A program made the position numbers and the translations under genes. Below the pieces are notes generated by a model that saw only the letters and a list, made by a program, of their open reading frames with translations, made no database searches and had not been told where the DNA came from. A stretch of DNA of 64,000 nt from Neolentinus lepideus HHB14362 ss-1 (taxonomy: Eukaryota; Basidiomycota; Agaricomycetes; Gloeophyllales; Gloeophyllaceae): contig KV425638.1 of assembly GCA_001632425.1 (NCBI GenBank), positions 4,425 through 68,424 on the forward strand, read 5' to 3'. Shown here piece after piece: positions 9,995 to 21,622 of the stretch. How positions within the stretch are numbered: position 1 is the stretch's first letter; each line of letters begins with the position of its first letter.

Positions 9995-10790
9995 ACGTCC
10001 ACGTTAATGTTACTGCCTTTGTCAACAGTACTTTTACACCCACACGTGAGTGTTCCTCGACTGATCCATCCCATCAACCGGACGGTAACCCTTTCCTCCT
10101 TGCTCTGCAAATCCCGCGCCGGCGTCGTGACATTCTCCAGGTCCAGACTGCCCGGCAGCGCAGCATTGAGTCCACCAAGCGCCGGTGAGCTCAGAGTCTC
10201 GGTAGCTGCAAGAGAAGGTGGAGACTGCGAGATGCGCTCGGCCTCGATGAGGCAGCGCCCTCGAGGGCGGCCTCGCACAGCGAACTCTTCCTTGTGGGTG
10301 AGGCCCTCTGGGTGCTTGACGGGTGCGCTCTGGGCCTCGGCGACTTGAGAAGAGAGACAGGAGGAGGGCCCTACCCGAGGATCTTGTGCTCCTACAGCGT
10401 GGGTCCCTTCTCTGCAATAAACCATCTGTCAGAAGTCGTTCTCGACACTGAACCCGGATAGATTAAGATATTACTGACTGGCACTGCTCTTCTCGAGATC
10501 AGTCTTGGATGCGGCACCCGTCAAGCTAGTAGGGCTGACGTGACTCACCCTGATCTTCGATCTATGAAGCGTCCTCAGCAGGAGCCAGGAGGCGGACGGT
10601 GACCCAAGATAAATATTGTGGTGCTTGAACATCAGCTTCCGGGCTTCCTTACGGTTAATGGAGTTGAGGTCAATTGTGGGTGATGTGAATGGAGACGTAG
10701 ACACGTTGCTGAGACCAAATTGCTCAACCCTGGAATGATCTAAATGACTGACACTCCTCACACGGAAGGAAGATCAGTACTTACTCGACG
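9995..10790 (-). pseudogene. SMP-domain gene relic, minus-strand piece (copy 1)
   Basis: It matches exons 6 and 5 of the intact SMP gene in order and strand. Recognisable peptides are SPTSLTGAASKTDLEKSSASQ-like text before a donor and a repeat start near 10620, but there are internal deletions and frameshifts, and the upstream exons are missing. The paralogous relic is at 19150-20090. Confidence 0.7.
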
Positions 10791-11902
10791 GAGTAGCTCT
10801 ACTTCTCGATATCAGTTTGCCTTTGCGATAGTTGACTGGCCATCCATGTGAGAGTATGGCGAGACGCGACTGGGGAAATGCACGAACGGGTTGTGATCGG
10901 ATGTCAAGGATTAATTGTAAAGTGTTAATCAGGATTCTCTTGGCGGTCCTTTCGATGTTCAATATCGCTAATAAAATATCGCATTCCCATTGTATCGGAC
11001 TAAGATTCCTGTGGCATCTACGTTGTCCGTAGCTCACATTACTCTGCTACTGTCTTGCGCTAGGAACCAATGTCCCTTTGACTCGACAAAGGGAGAGTGA
11101 ATCGCTCCCGGATCAGAATGGATCCGGAATCAAAAGGCACATCGATATCTCGAGCAGTCTCCCGTAAGGTTGACACGTACTATTCCTGAGCATATGCGAG
11201 CTCGAGTTATTATTAAGCTCGGGAACGCGTCTGACACGTGACTTTCTTTGTGGTCATTCGCGTAGACGCGTATAGGGGCTATTGACCTTTATCCTCTTTC
11301 ATCGCTCGAAATTCAAGGAAGCTACCACTCTGAAGAAGAAACTGAACCATAGCAGAGAACTAATCCATTGTAGCGATACGTATCATACACTGGCAGCCTG
11401 AGAGTGAGCTCACACGATGGGAGAAGTAAGTGTGCAGTCGTGGCAGGCTTCGTTACGCGATCACAACATGGGAAGGGATAGAAAGACGGCAAATCATACC
11501 AAAACAACCGTTTATTTTCGGTGCATATTGTCAAATCTCTGAGTAGATCAGAGGGTCAAGTCTTCAAGCTTCAGGTCTCGAAAACAACATCAGGTTCGAG
11601 CAGTGGCATTCGATAAGAATCAGCCCAGATTCCTTATCGCTATAGGAATCTTCTTCGAAATTGATCGATTGAGGGATTCCGTCTTAGCTGCTCAGGGCTG
11701 CGGATATATGCGCGCATTGAAACCTATCAGTGATATTAGCACCCATATTCGTAGTAGTAAAATGGAATCCATCGGTAGAATGAAGACGCGTATCTTCTAC
11801 TCCATTAGGCAGTGCCGTGCCGCGCTCGGGAAGCTGATGCACAGGAACCACGCACCAACAGCCGTCAACAAAGCTTGACTTCGTTCCACCTCTCACATTA
11901 CT
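10791..11902. other. Module junction and upstream region of Apsi2, no gene seen
   Basis: It contains a spacer like 13260-13440, block X at 11235-11285, the type I module start at about 11521, and the proximal A element at 11759-11815. The stretch 11290-11520 matches 20435-20640. Confidence 0.5.
11235..11285 (+). promoter_or_regulatory. Conserved upstream block X, copy 2
   Basis: CACGTGACTTTCTTTGTGG, a shorter middle, then ACGCGTATAGGGGCTATTGA. It is about 620 bp upstream of the dead A gene at 11903. The halves are perfect although the spacing differs from copy 1. Confidence 0.5.
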
Positions 11903-12090
11903 ATTGTGGGAGGCCACAGAGTATCTATACTCTTCGACGTTGAAGTCCCCTCGTTGTCGTCCTTCGTCTGAAGTCATTGTCTCAAAGAGTGTCCTGAGTT
12001 GCTGGGAGTTCCCGATTCCTGAAAGCCGAGGAAATCGACAGGCACCGCATACTCAGCCAGATGATGGCAGCAGAAATCGAGAGGATGTCG
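11903..12090 (+). pseudogene. Family A, subtype I, degenerate copy (Apsi2)
   Basis: It matches the start of the gene at 21057 but has no ATG (TTGTGGGAGGCC), carries the same TATCTATACTCTT insertion as the copy at 3173, and loses frame. CCGAGGAAATCGACAGGCAC still corresponds to the SRGNWQTP region. The neighbouring B3 is intact. Confidence 0.65.
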
Positions 12091-12531
12091 GCTAGCACAG
12101 TGAATTGAGGGCCTCCTGTGGCCGAGCGAAGGTAGCGGAATGATCGAGGGTTGATGATGGTCGCTGATTTGATGTACAAGACTTCATAACTATTATCTTC
12201 GGTCGTGAAGATTCGGGTGCTGAGCATTGCGCGAACGATGTCTGTGTCGGCATCTAGCTTCACTCCCAAAGACTGAATATCTAGCCTCTGTAAAATTTTG
12301 TTATGCCGCACGACGGAAACGCTGTATAAAGCTGTACTGCCTTACCGCCAGTTTTCAATAGCAGCACATATGATTGGAATTTTCGCCGTTCCCAAGCTGA
12401 TAAAGGTCATTGTTCCACACCGGGCTGAAGAAGCGGTCGGCTCGGCTCGGGAAGTTGCTCTTCAGCCATCAGCGGAGTTCATAATGCAGGTATTTGAACC
12501 GTCCCACTGGCAGCATTCCATCTTCACCACC

Positions 12532-13168
12532 ATGGCACCAACCCGATCTTCCTCAACTACCTCACCGAAGAAAGACAAGGTGACTAAACGGAAAGCCACT
12601 GTGAAAGAGTCGCCGAAGGTTCAGGCCGGCATACAACTGGTCGCACCGATGAAGAGGTGGCAGAGGAGCAAGGTATCGTGATAGAGTCTAGAACCGCATT
12701 GCCTCATCTCTTACCGTATATTTTAGAAAGCCAAGATCCCTCTGGCGAGATACATTGAAGCGAGGGAGGCACCCAGCCTGGATGGATTGGCATCCTATAT
12801 CATGGCAGCGGAGCCTGAGCCTGAGCCTGTGAGTAATGCCCGAGATTCTCTGGGCAGGGATCTCTGATGGTGTGATTGTCATATGGCTGAATCCACAGAC
12901 GGCTGACCACGCCGAGCACCGTCTCCAGCACGGGCTCTACTTGCATGGGAATGGGCAAATCCACACTAAGCGCGAGGAGACACCGATGCCCGACACGGAC
13001 GACGATGCCTGGGATTGGATGCCAGATGAGGAGGATCTGGGCGTCGAGCCTACGCCAGCTACTAAAACAGACATAAACTCCACACCCAGCCCGGCCGACA
13101 AGCATCAAGACAGGAACACTGTGCGTTTCTCGTCGGTCATTGGATCTGAGAGAACCAACTGTGAGTAA
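12532..13168 (+). CDS. Family B, subtype I protein (B3), 170 aa, function unknown
   Basis: Exons 12532-12672, 12727-12828 and 12899-13168, phase 0. It starts MAPTRSSSTTSPKKDK and keeps KRKATVKESPKVQ and IQLVAPMKRWQRSK. Its central exon is 34 codons because of an EPEPEP extension (IPLARYIEAREAPSL). The C-terminus has DAWDWMPDEEDLGVE and runs five residues beyond B1 because the stop after SVIGSE is lost. It is close to B1 but carries changes throughout, with no stop or frameshift, so it may still be functional. Confidence 0.7.
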
Positions 13169-14791
13169 CCTCATTGCTTAATGCATACCTTTCTCTTGCC
13201 GTATTGTTGACCAACCCGTCCATAGAAATGTCCTAGGGAGGCTGCGGCAGGACGAGAGTTGGGAAATGGGATGGGGTATGTACGGTCGGATGTCGAGGGT
13301 TGAATGAAAAGGTGTTACACAATGAGGTTCTCTTGACGATAAATTCGATGTGCAATATTGCGAATAGCCTTTCGCGTCTCCATTATATCGGACATGGATT
13401 CCTGCGCGGCATCGATAAGCTTATATTGTCCATGGCACGCATACAACTCACGAATACCCATGCCCATCGACCCATCCTTCACTGAAAGCTGCCTCGCATC
13501 CCGTTTGAACGCATCCGTCCTGCGCTAAGATCCTTTGACATTGTACTATGATTGTCCGAGCACTCGCACACTTTGACAGATTATAAACACTGAGATAACG
13601 AGCGCTGTCTAGCGCAATGGCAGGTTGTGCATCCGTAGACGGTGACTCGCATTCGAGCACTTACGATCAGGAGACTACGAAGCAGTGAAGACAAGATGGT
13701 ATGCGATCTTCAAGTAAAGGAATTCTTGCAACACTGAGAAGCACAACTGCAAATTATCGTAAACCTTACATAAGTATTCTTTATTAAAAAATCGCTATTA
13801 CCCTTTGGAAGGTTATGTCGCATCTATCGCAAGCCGACTGTATTCTCTGGTCGTCTTAGATTCTACTCTGAGACTTCGTTGCATGGTACGATGCCGAGCC
13901 TACCGCAATTCTTGCATTTTCTGTCCCAAGGAAGCTTATACAGTCAAGGAACTGATATTCCGAGATATATTTTCGTTCTCCGCCGGCAAGTCCGTTGCTA
14001 TCATATAAAAAATCCTGCGCTCAAAGAACATTGGTTCGAGATAATGTCTGTATCATGGTTAACGTTCGAAGGTGTAGCGCTAGCAGACCTCAGGTTGTAG
14101 TTTGCAAGTGGGGTGGGCTGGAAACGGCCGAGAACGCATGCATGTGACTTTCTTTGTGGCACGTACGTAGGCGCGTGTACGTGTATAGGGGCTATTGATT
14201 TTCTGCGCTGGCTGCACTCCTGCACTCTTAACTTGAACAAACTCCATATCGAGTACTCCTAGATCAGGACTGTACCTATTCAGAAACGATTATTACCGAC
14301 ACAAGGTTCATCGAAACTATAAAGACAAGCTCGCACAGCGGTGGCACGATGAAATCACCGAGGCTTGGATTACCCTGTGCACGAAAGAAACGGGAGAAAG
14401 TGTTATATCGGAGAGATGCAATTTATTAAGATCTACCCAAATCACGACGCAGCGGCGGCTCACGAAACAACGATCATATTGTTACGACGGCCATGGCGGT
14501 CCAAGAAAATCCATGTGGATCGTTGGGGTGATCCGACCATATTCCTTGTATATCGAATTACACCTAAGCTCAAGATGTAAATGACAAACATACAGCCACA
14601 GTGATTTGTCCATATCCGTAGTTGTTGTAAAATGGAATCAGTCGGCAGAAAGAAAGAAGCGCACCTTCTATTCCTTTAGGTGGTTAAAGGGAGACACGCA
14701 GCAGTCGGGAAGTTGAATTAGCTCCGGACGCATCAACAACTGTCAACAAACCGTCCTTGACCTCGTACCACCATCACCTAGATCTCTCGAA
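13169..14791. other. Spacer and upstream region of A3, no gene seen
   Basis: 13170-13790 is the B-I downstream spacer. 13800-14580 is the region-X segment, also seen at 5890-6480, 15225-15850 and 22050-22800. An ORF-like stretch at about 14285-14480 (NYKDKLAQRWHDE) is frameshifted relative to the copies at 6200 and 15560. Confidence 0.5.
14141..14199 (+). promoter_or_regulatory. Conserved upstream block X, copy 3
   Basis: CATGTGACTTTCTTTGTGG, then a CACGTACGTAGGCGCG middle, then GTGTATAGGGGCTATTGA (ACGCGT reads ACGTGT here). It is about 590 bp upstream of A3. Confidence 0.45.
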
Positions 14792-14898
14792 ATGTGCAAC
14801 CCTCCACGATACTTGTATACTCCAGTGACGACTCCCTCCGGCTCCAAGCGCTTATATATGGGACGGGTCACCATCGCGAAGAACATATTAGGCCTGTT
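14792..14898 (+). CDS. Family A, subtype II copy (A3), cut by assembly gap
   Basis: The first 35 codons are identical in protein to A2 (MCNPPRYLYTPV to AKNILGL) and then run into Ns. The rest of the gene and any B partner are unknown. The promoter region is intact, so a full gene may exist in the real genome. Confidence 0.65.
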
Positions 14899-14998
14899 NN
14901 NNNNNNNNNNNNNNNNNNNNNNNNNNNNNNNNNNNNNNNNNNNNNNNNNNNNNNNNNNNNNNNNNNNNNNNNNNNNNNNNNNNNNNNNNNNNNNNNNN
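14899..14998. other. Assembly gap of exactly 100 N
   Basis: A 100-N run is the usual placeholder for unknown length. It lies inside a near-identical repeat; by comparison with the copies around 6800-8400 and 5140, at least the rest of A3 is missing and possibly more. Confidence 0.95.
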
Positions 14999-15412
14999 GC
15001 GTCAAAATTGGGCATCGGTACAGAATACAATAAAGAAACTGTTAGTCAATGTTTAGGACTGTGCACATGTAGCTTGGACGCCAGCGCTTGTTGCGCGTCG
15101 CGTCGCTACTCATCATCCGAGCGAGCGGATCTGACATCGCTCGACAATAGTCCAAATGTCATCCGGAATGTTGTCTAATTGCTCCAGCCACGACGTCCAT
15201 AATATTATGTGAAGTGTCTACTAGTACATAAGTATTCTATTACATCTGCGATGCGAGTTTGATCTCCATCAGCTGACAGATTGGCTATCATACAAAGAAT
15301 CTTGAAACCAAGCAATGTGGGTTCCCAGCAATATTTTCCTGAGCGCTAGCAGACCTCGGGTTGTAGTTTGCAAGTGGGAGTCAAGTGGGCTGGAAATGGC
15401 CGAGAACGCATG

Positions 15413-15470
15413 CATGTGACTTTCTTTGTGGCGCGTACCTAGGCGCGTGTACGCGTATAGGGGCTATTGA
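15413..15470 (+). promoter_or_regulatory. Conserved upstream block X, copy 4
   Basis: Nearly identical to copy 1 over its length, about 580 bp upstream of A4. Confidence 0.5.
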
Positions 15471-16053
15471 TTTTCTGCGCGGCACTCCTGCACTCTTAAC
15501 TTGGACAAACACCACATCGAGTACTCCTAAATCAGGATTGTACCTGGTCTGAAACGAATACCGACGCAAGGTTCATCGAAACTATAAAGACAAGCTCGCA
15601 CAGCGGTGGCACGACGAAATCACCGAGGCTTGGATTACCCTGTGCATGAAAGAAACGGGAGAAAGGGGTTATATAGGAGAGGTTCAATTTATTAAGATCT
15701 ACCCAAATCACGACGCAGCGGCGGCTCACGAAACAACGATCATATTGTTATGACGGCCATGGCGGTCCAAGAAAATCCATGTGGATCCTTCATCGTTGGG
15801 GTGATCCGACCATATTCCTTGTATATCGAATTACACCTAAGCTCAAGATGTAAATGACAAACATACAGCCACAGTGATTTGTCCATATCCGTAGTTGTTG
15901 TGAAATGGAATTAGTCGGCAGAAAGAAAGAAGCGTACCTTCTATTCCTTTAGGTGGTTAAAGGGAGTCGGGAAGTTGATATAGCTCCGCACGCATCAACA
16001 ACTGTCAACAAACCGTCCTTGACCTCGTACCACCATCACCTAGATCTCTCAAA

Positions 16054-16652
16054 ATGTGCAACCCTCCACGATACTTGTACACTCCAGTGACGACTCCCTC
16101 CGGCTCCAAGCGCTTATATATGGGACGGGTCACCATCGCGAAGAACATATTAGGCCTGTTGGAGTGTCCGATTGAGGATAGTCGAGGGAACTGGCAGACA
16201 CCCAGATGGCCGTTGAACAGCTACAGAAAACGGCCGGTGAATGGAAATTACCATGTATGTTCCTTTTATCTGTGCCATGCTCAATATCTGACCATTTAAC
16301 TTGAAGTTATGGATACCCCTCGGACGATTTGTCGATTATCAGAAAATCCCGACTATCGACAAGACGTTGATGGATAGTGCTAGCGGTCGGCTAGTATTCG
16401 TGAGTGACAGATCGACCTGAAATCTGTTTGTGATCTTAACAGCGCGAGGCTGGCTAGGACATGGAGAGGATGGAGGGCGTGCATGTCCCCGAGAAGGAGA
16501 GAAAGGGGAAGAAGAAGAGACCAGATACTAAGCATTTGTCGGTTCACAAAACCAATAAGCACCTAGTGTCAAGATCTCCCTTCGACCCGGGGGAGGTCAA
16601 TACCATACCTTTCCCCAGCAACGAGGGATGCGTGCAATCCTCTCACCCGTAG
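16054..16652 (+). CDS. Family A, subtype II protein (A4), 162 aa, function unknown
   Basis: Exons 16054-16254, 16307-16399 and 16458-16652, phase 0. Exon 1 encodes the same peptide as A2. Exon 2 reads IPLGRFVDYQKIPTIDKT. Exon 3 differs more (DMERMEGVHVPEKERKGKKK, ending SNEGCVQSSHP). Exon 1 identity with exon 3 drift suggests recent duplication or gene conversion of the 5' part. B4 follows on the same strand. Confidence 0.7.
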
Positions 16653-17177
16653 TCAGTAATATGAGTCTGGAGGATGCGCCTAAGTATGTCTTCCTTGTTC
16701 ATCTCACTCCCGGCTAAGCTGATATCATTCGTAGTACACTAGATTGTATGTCGAGAGAGAAGAGGTTGTGATTCGGGTGAGAGTCGACTGAAGTGCCGGG
16801 GTGGGAAGGGGACGTTGATGGGCCATCGACTTGGAGCATGGAATCCGGTAAACACACTCTCGCCTTATCCATACTGTCGAGGATCGAGGATCGCATACGT
16901 GCCCGGGTCGAACTTCATTTGACATAGGATAGAAAAGATTGCTATTCGGCTGCGTAAACACTTCATTGTTCACGAAGATGAATAGAAAACATTACCGTTC
17001 ATTATTGATACCTGCAGGCAGTTCGAAATTTGCAGTAGTTGCCAGGCCGACCAGCGCCATTGCCCCACAGCGGGCTGAGAAGCGGTCGATTCGGCTCGGC
17101 ACGGTGCCGTTCATGGTATATAAAGGCTACCACCGCCGTTCACTGATTCATCCATTCATCTACTGGCCTCTGCCACT

Positions 17178-17752
17178 ATGTCGACGTCAAGTTCCTCCTG
17201 CAAGAAGGAAGAGACCGCCAGAGGGAGGACAAGCATCAGGGAGCCATCGGAGACTGGTATTTTGTTGGTCAAACCTTTGAAAGCATGGAATGGGTGCAAG
17301 GTACGTCTTCACCAGTTAGATCCGGCCTGCACGTCTGATCACTAGTGAAAGGCCAACATCCCACTCGCACGGTACATTGAAGCGAGGGTGATCCCCTGTT
17401 TAGATGGGGTAGCGTCTTGGATCATGGAGACCCCGCCGTTGTGGGTAGGTGATGCCTGCGATGTCCCTGTGGCAGATGTCACTGAAAAAATATACAGGAT
17501 CCAGACTGCGAGGAATGTCGCCGCATCCAGCGTGGTCTCTATATGTATCCCAGTGGACATATCCGTACCAGGCGAGAGGGGACTCCCTTGCCTAGGAACG
17601 ACGACTTTGCGGGAGTTTGGACCCCCGACGAAGACGACCTCGGTGCCAAGTCTACGTCGGTTACCCAACCGAACATAAACTTCAAACCGAGTCCCGCTCT
17701 CGAGGACGAGAACAACATCACCATACCCTCCCCGTGCGATGCATCCGGATGA
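17178..17752 (+). CDS. Family B, subtype II protein (B4), 156 aa, function unknown
   Basis: Exons 17178-17300, 17352-17444 and 17498-17752, phase 0. Exon 1 is the same peptide as in B2. The central exon reads IPLARYIEARVIPCLDGVAS. Exon 3 starts DPDCEECRRIQRG and ends PSPCDASG. The acidic segment TPDEDDLGAKSTS is kept. A TATATAAA lies at 17117-17124. All splice sites are intact. Confidence 0.72.
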
Positions 17753-18589
17753 ACGCGATAGAAGTATGTCCTTTCTCGACGTAGCCCCAATTGATACTGA
17801 ACCTGTCTGGGCATAGGAAAGCGGGTGGTCATAGGGCTTGGGAAATGAGGAGATTGGATGGGTGGATGCAGAGTGCTGGGGTCAGGAAGATAACATCTGT
17901 TTTCCATGTACGATGCACGATCGTTGTGGAAATTTGTGCTTCAATCACTTGATACAGTACTGTGCATACCTGCAGGTGTTTGCTGAGCCCTCCGATTGAC
18001 CTGTAACGTAGGTCCTGCTTTGCTCTGCGTGGGAGTACAACCGATTGTCCGTGACGGCTGGCGTCGATCTTCTGGGTGTGCTTAACGTAGGTGCAACATC
18101 ATCCTTGCATGTTCCAATAAACGAAATAAGCCCATGGGTCGTGGATATAAAACAGTCAAAGCTGGAAAACTGTAGACAGAACTTGACTGAACACTGAGAA
18201 GGACGGCCGCAAATTGTGGCGAACTCTATTTCTTATTCGGGACCACTGGCACTACCGCCTTTCTGAACGCTGACTTCACCCGTCCTGCTCTTAGTCTGAG
18301 GCTGAAACTCAATTGTATAGCGGTGCTGCTGCGTGGTAGTACATTCTTCATATCAAATGAAAATATTCCATTCGGTGCCTACTCACAGATGCTAGTGAAC
18401 TGGGACTCCAACAAGTTCTCCAACGGGCCACAGAGAAGACTGAAATCCTGTCCTTATGATACTGGCTGACGAATCAACTAGTGAAGGCCCAAACTGTGAT
18501 TATCACAACTTGAATACTGTGGGCCCAAGGAAGCTCACAGCACACCAGTGTGTCGTTTTCACCGGACCCTTGCGACTGAACATTTATAC

Positions 18590-19115
18590 GGACGAAGCCA
18601 GGAAGCTCGCATCCGAGACGCATCATGACTGTGCTGTCGTCCTCTCCTTTATCTCGAATCTGAGATCTGAAGAGCTAGGGCTGAGCTGAGCCGCACCGAG
18701 CTGGACCGGATACCAAACAAGAATGCGATAAATGAGAGACGTGTACGAATAAGTTCAAGTAGGTTTGTGGTGAAATGCTAAGTCAAGTTATACCTGAGTA
18801 TCGTGGTCCGAAATGACATCCAGCCAGTGCGCGTTGATTTGTCCTGGTCCTGGAAAATCGCGCAATTCAGTCAAAGTTAAGTGTCCTCACCATGATTCAC
18901 CTGTACCTCGCACCAATTTTTGACACGGTATCGAGACGAAGTGCGGAGAGACTGCGACGACAAAGATCAAAGATCCAAGCTGATCAGGGCCGAGCTGAGC
19001 GGGCCCGCTGAAATAGAGGCTCCCGTACAGGAAAGTACATGTATGATGAATCTGGGTGGCAAGAAGGGAACCCATCCAGTATCGAATGGCCTGAGATTCT
19101 GAGAGTATCAACAAG
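18590..19115 (+). pseudogene. SMP-domain gene relic, plus-strand piece (copy 2)
   Basis: DEARKLASETHHD near 18593-18632 and SKLIRAELSGPAEIE near 18975-19020 echo the SMP repeat (EARKLESEEH and LNRAELRE). There are stops and frame changes between them. It parallels the copy at 9190-9890 but lacks the coiled-coil insertion. Confidence 0.5.
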
Positions 19116-19149
19116 AGTGAGTTTGTTATCTGTATCCCATGCTCGTTTG

Positions 19150-20090
19150 GCATTCTGCTTCGTCTCCTATCACTTACACGCGAATCCTCACCGCCCAACT
19201 GATCCATCCTTTCAACCATACTCGGCACCGCTGCCGCAATCGACTCCCGAGGAGGACGGTAACCCCAAATCCTCTGCTCCCCGCTCTATGGCTCCCTCCC
19301 CTATGGCGTCGTAAAACTCGCCAGGTTCAGATTTCCCGACGGTGCAGCATTGAGCCTACCAAACACGCCGGCAGGCTCAGAGTCCCGGTAGCCGCGATAT
19401 AAGGCGGAGACTGCGAGACATGCTCGGCCTCGATAAGGGCAGTATCCTCAAGGGCGACTTTGTGAAGCTCCTTGCGGTTGAGATCCTTCTTGGGGGCGAC
19501 GCCTTCAGGGCGCTTTGCAGCGGCGCTCTGGGCCTCGGCGGCGAGAGGGCCAGGAGGGCATACCCGAAGATCTTGTGCTCCCTACATATGAGCTTGCGTG
19601 CCTCCTCTGCGATAAACCATCTGTCAGAAGTCGTTCGCGACGTTGAACGCGGATGGAATATAGTGTATAACTTACTGGCACTGCTCTTCTCGAGATCAAT
19701 ATTCGCTGCGACACCCAATCAAACTAGCAAGACTAACGCGACCGACGCTACTTTGACTACCCCTGCTACGCCGGCTGCTCCTCCTCGCCTTCGGCTCACC
19801 CTGCTCCTAGATCCGTGAAGCGTCCTCAACGGCAGTCTCCCTCAGCTCCGCCCGGTTTAGCTCACGCTCATCAACTGAACCGGGCACCTCAGGGTGTTTG
19901 GCGGCGGCAGACTGGGCTTCAGCGCCAGCAGCCAGAGAATCAGGATGCGGGCGGTGACCCAAGATATTGTGTGGACACCGGCTTTCGGGCATCTTTAGGG
20001 TTAATGGAGTTGAGGTCGATTAGAGGGTGCCGCGTGTGAAGACGTAGACACCTCTCTGAGACCAGACTGCTCAACCTTGGAATGATCTAG
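19150..20090 (-). pseudogene. SMP-domain gene relic, minus-strand piece (copy 2)
   Basis: It aligns with exons 6 and 5 of the intact SMP gene, including the donor region after a VAANIDLEKSSAS-like peptide (19675-19720) and a repeat containing PHPDSLAAGAEAQSAAAKHP (about 19880-19950). Frameshifts and missing upstream exons make it non-functional. Confidence 0.7.
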
Positions 20091-20374
20091 ATGAAGTATA
20101 CTATTAGTACTTACTTACTCGACGGAGTAGCTCTACTTCTCGATACCGCTTTGCCTTCACGATAGTTGATCGACCAATCCATAGAAACGCCCAGGCGAGT
20201 GGGGAAATGCGCGAATGGGTTGTGGCCGAAGCGGCGGAGTGAATCGCTTCCAAGCACTTACGATCAGGCCTCAGGAGTGGAATCAAAAGTAACATCAACA
20301 TCTCGAGCAGTCGTTTACCTAAGGTTGACACTAGTTCCTGAGCACATGCGAGCTCGAGTCGGGAACGCGTCCGG

Positions 20375-20434
20375 CACGTGACTTTCTTCGTGGCGTTTTC
20401 GGTCTTTCGCGTGGACGCGTATAGGGGCTATTGA
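20375..20434 (+). promoter_or_regulatory. Conserved upstream block X, copy 5
   Basis: CACGTGACTTTCTTCGTGG and ACGCGTATAGGGGCTATTGA with a diverged middle, preceded by GGGAACGCGTC as in copy 2. It is about 620 bp upstream of A5. Confidence 0.5.
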
Positions 20435-21056
20435 TTCTTTGTCCTCCTTCCATCGCTCGAAACTCAAGGAAGCTGTCACTCTGAAGGGGAAACCAAACTA
20501 TCGCAGATAATAAATCCATTGTAGTTGTGGCGATACATGTCGTATACTGGCAGAGTGAGTTGACGCTACGGAAGAGGTAAATGTGCTGTCGTGGCAGGCT
20601 TCGTCACACGACACACAATGTAGAAAGTAGCAAAGCATACCAAAGTAACCGATTATTTCCAGCGCATATGCTCAAATCGTTCAGTAGAGCAGACGGTCAG
20701 GACCTCGGATATTCAAAACGACATCTGGTTCGAGCAGTGGCAAGCAGCGTTCTACAAGAATCAGCGCAGATTCGCTATCGCCATGATGATCTTCTTCAAA
20801 ATTGCTCAATCGATTCATTCCATCTTGGCGCTCAGGGCTGCGGATAGTGAGATATGCACGCATTGGGGCCTATCTGTGATATTAGCACCCATGTTGTAAA
20901 ATGGAATCCACCGGAAGAATAAAGACGCGTATCTTCTACTCCATTAGGCGGTCAAAGAGTGCCATGCCGCGTTCGGAAAGCTGATATAAGCCCACAGGAA
21001 CCACACACCAACAGCCGTCAACAACGCTTGACTTCGTTCCATCATCATCTCTCACA

Positions 21057-21622
21057 ATGTGGCAGACCCCAGAGCCGACGTTGAAGTCCCCTCGCTATGA
21101 CCCTTTGTCTAAAGTCATTGTCGCAAAGAATTGGTTGGGACGCTGGGAGTGCCCGCTCGCCGAAAGCCGAGGAAACTGGCAGACACCTCGGTGGCCGCTC
21201 GCTTGGTGGCCATCCAAGAAGGAAGGGTGTCGTAGGGTACGTTCGTTTGACCATTGGAAAGCTGGAGTATTCTGACCTGTTCGACAATAAGATGGATATA
21301 CCACTAAGCCGCTATGTGGAACACAAGAAGGCTCCCAGCATTCATCAGGTGATGGAGGACGTGCTGGGCGGGCGGCTGGTGTTTGTGCGTAACCGTCTTC
21401 ATGCTGTGTATTCGAGACCATGACAGCCCATATGTCCCGCAGGACTTCGAGAAGATGGAGGGAGTCTATGTAGCGGAAAGAAAGAAGGGGAGAAAGCAGG
21501 CGAAGAAGGAACTGGGCAACCCATCTTCGTCGGCAATATCTGCCAACAAAACTGTGCTACCAAGAACCCCCTTCACCCCGAGGGAGGTTGATACGAGAAT
21601 TGGATTTAAAACTGCTATGTGA
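21057..21622 (+). CDS. Family A, subtype I protein (A5), 150 aa, function unknown
   Basis: Exons 21057-21236, 21292-21384 and 21443-21622, phase 0. It starts MWQTPEPTLKSPRYDP, keeps SRGNWQTPRWPL in exon 1, IPLSRYVEHKKAPSIHQ in the 31-codon exon 2, and a lysine-rich exon 3 (AERKKGRKQAKKELG). This is the only intact subtype I A gene. Its last codons (TRIGFKTAM) come from a fusion to the spacer that normally follows a B gene: the B-I gene and the original A end have been deleted. Exon 2 is the closest A match to the B central exon. Confidence 0.7.
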
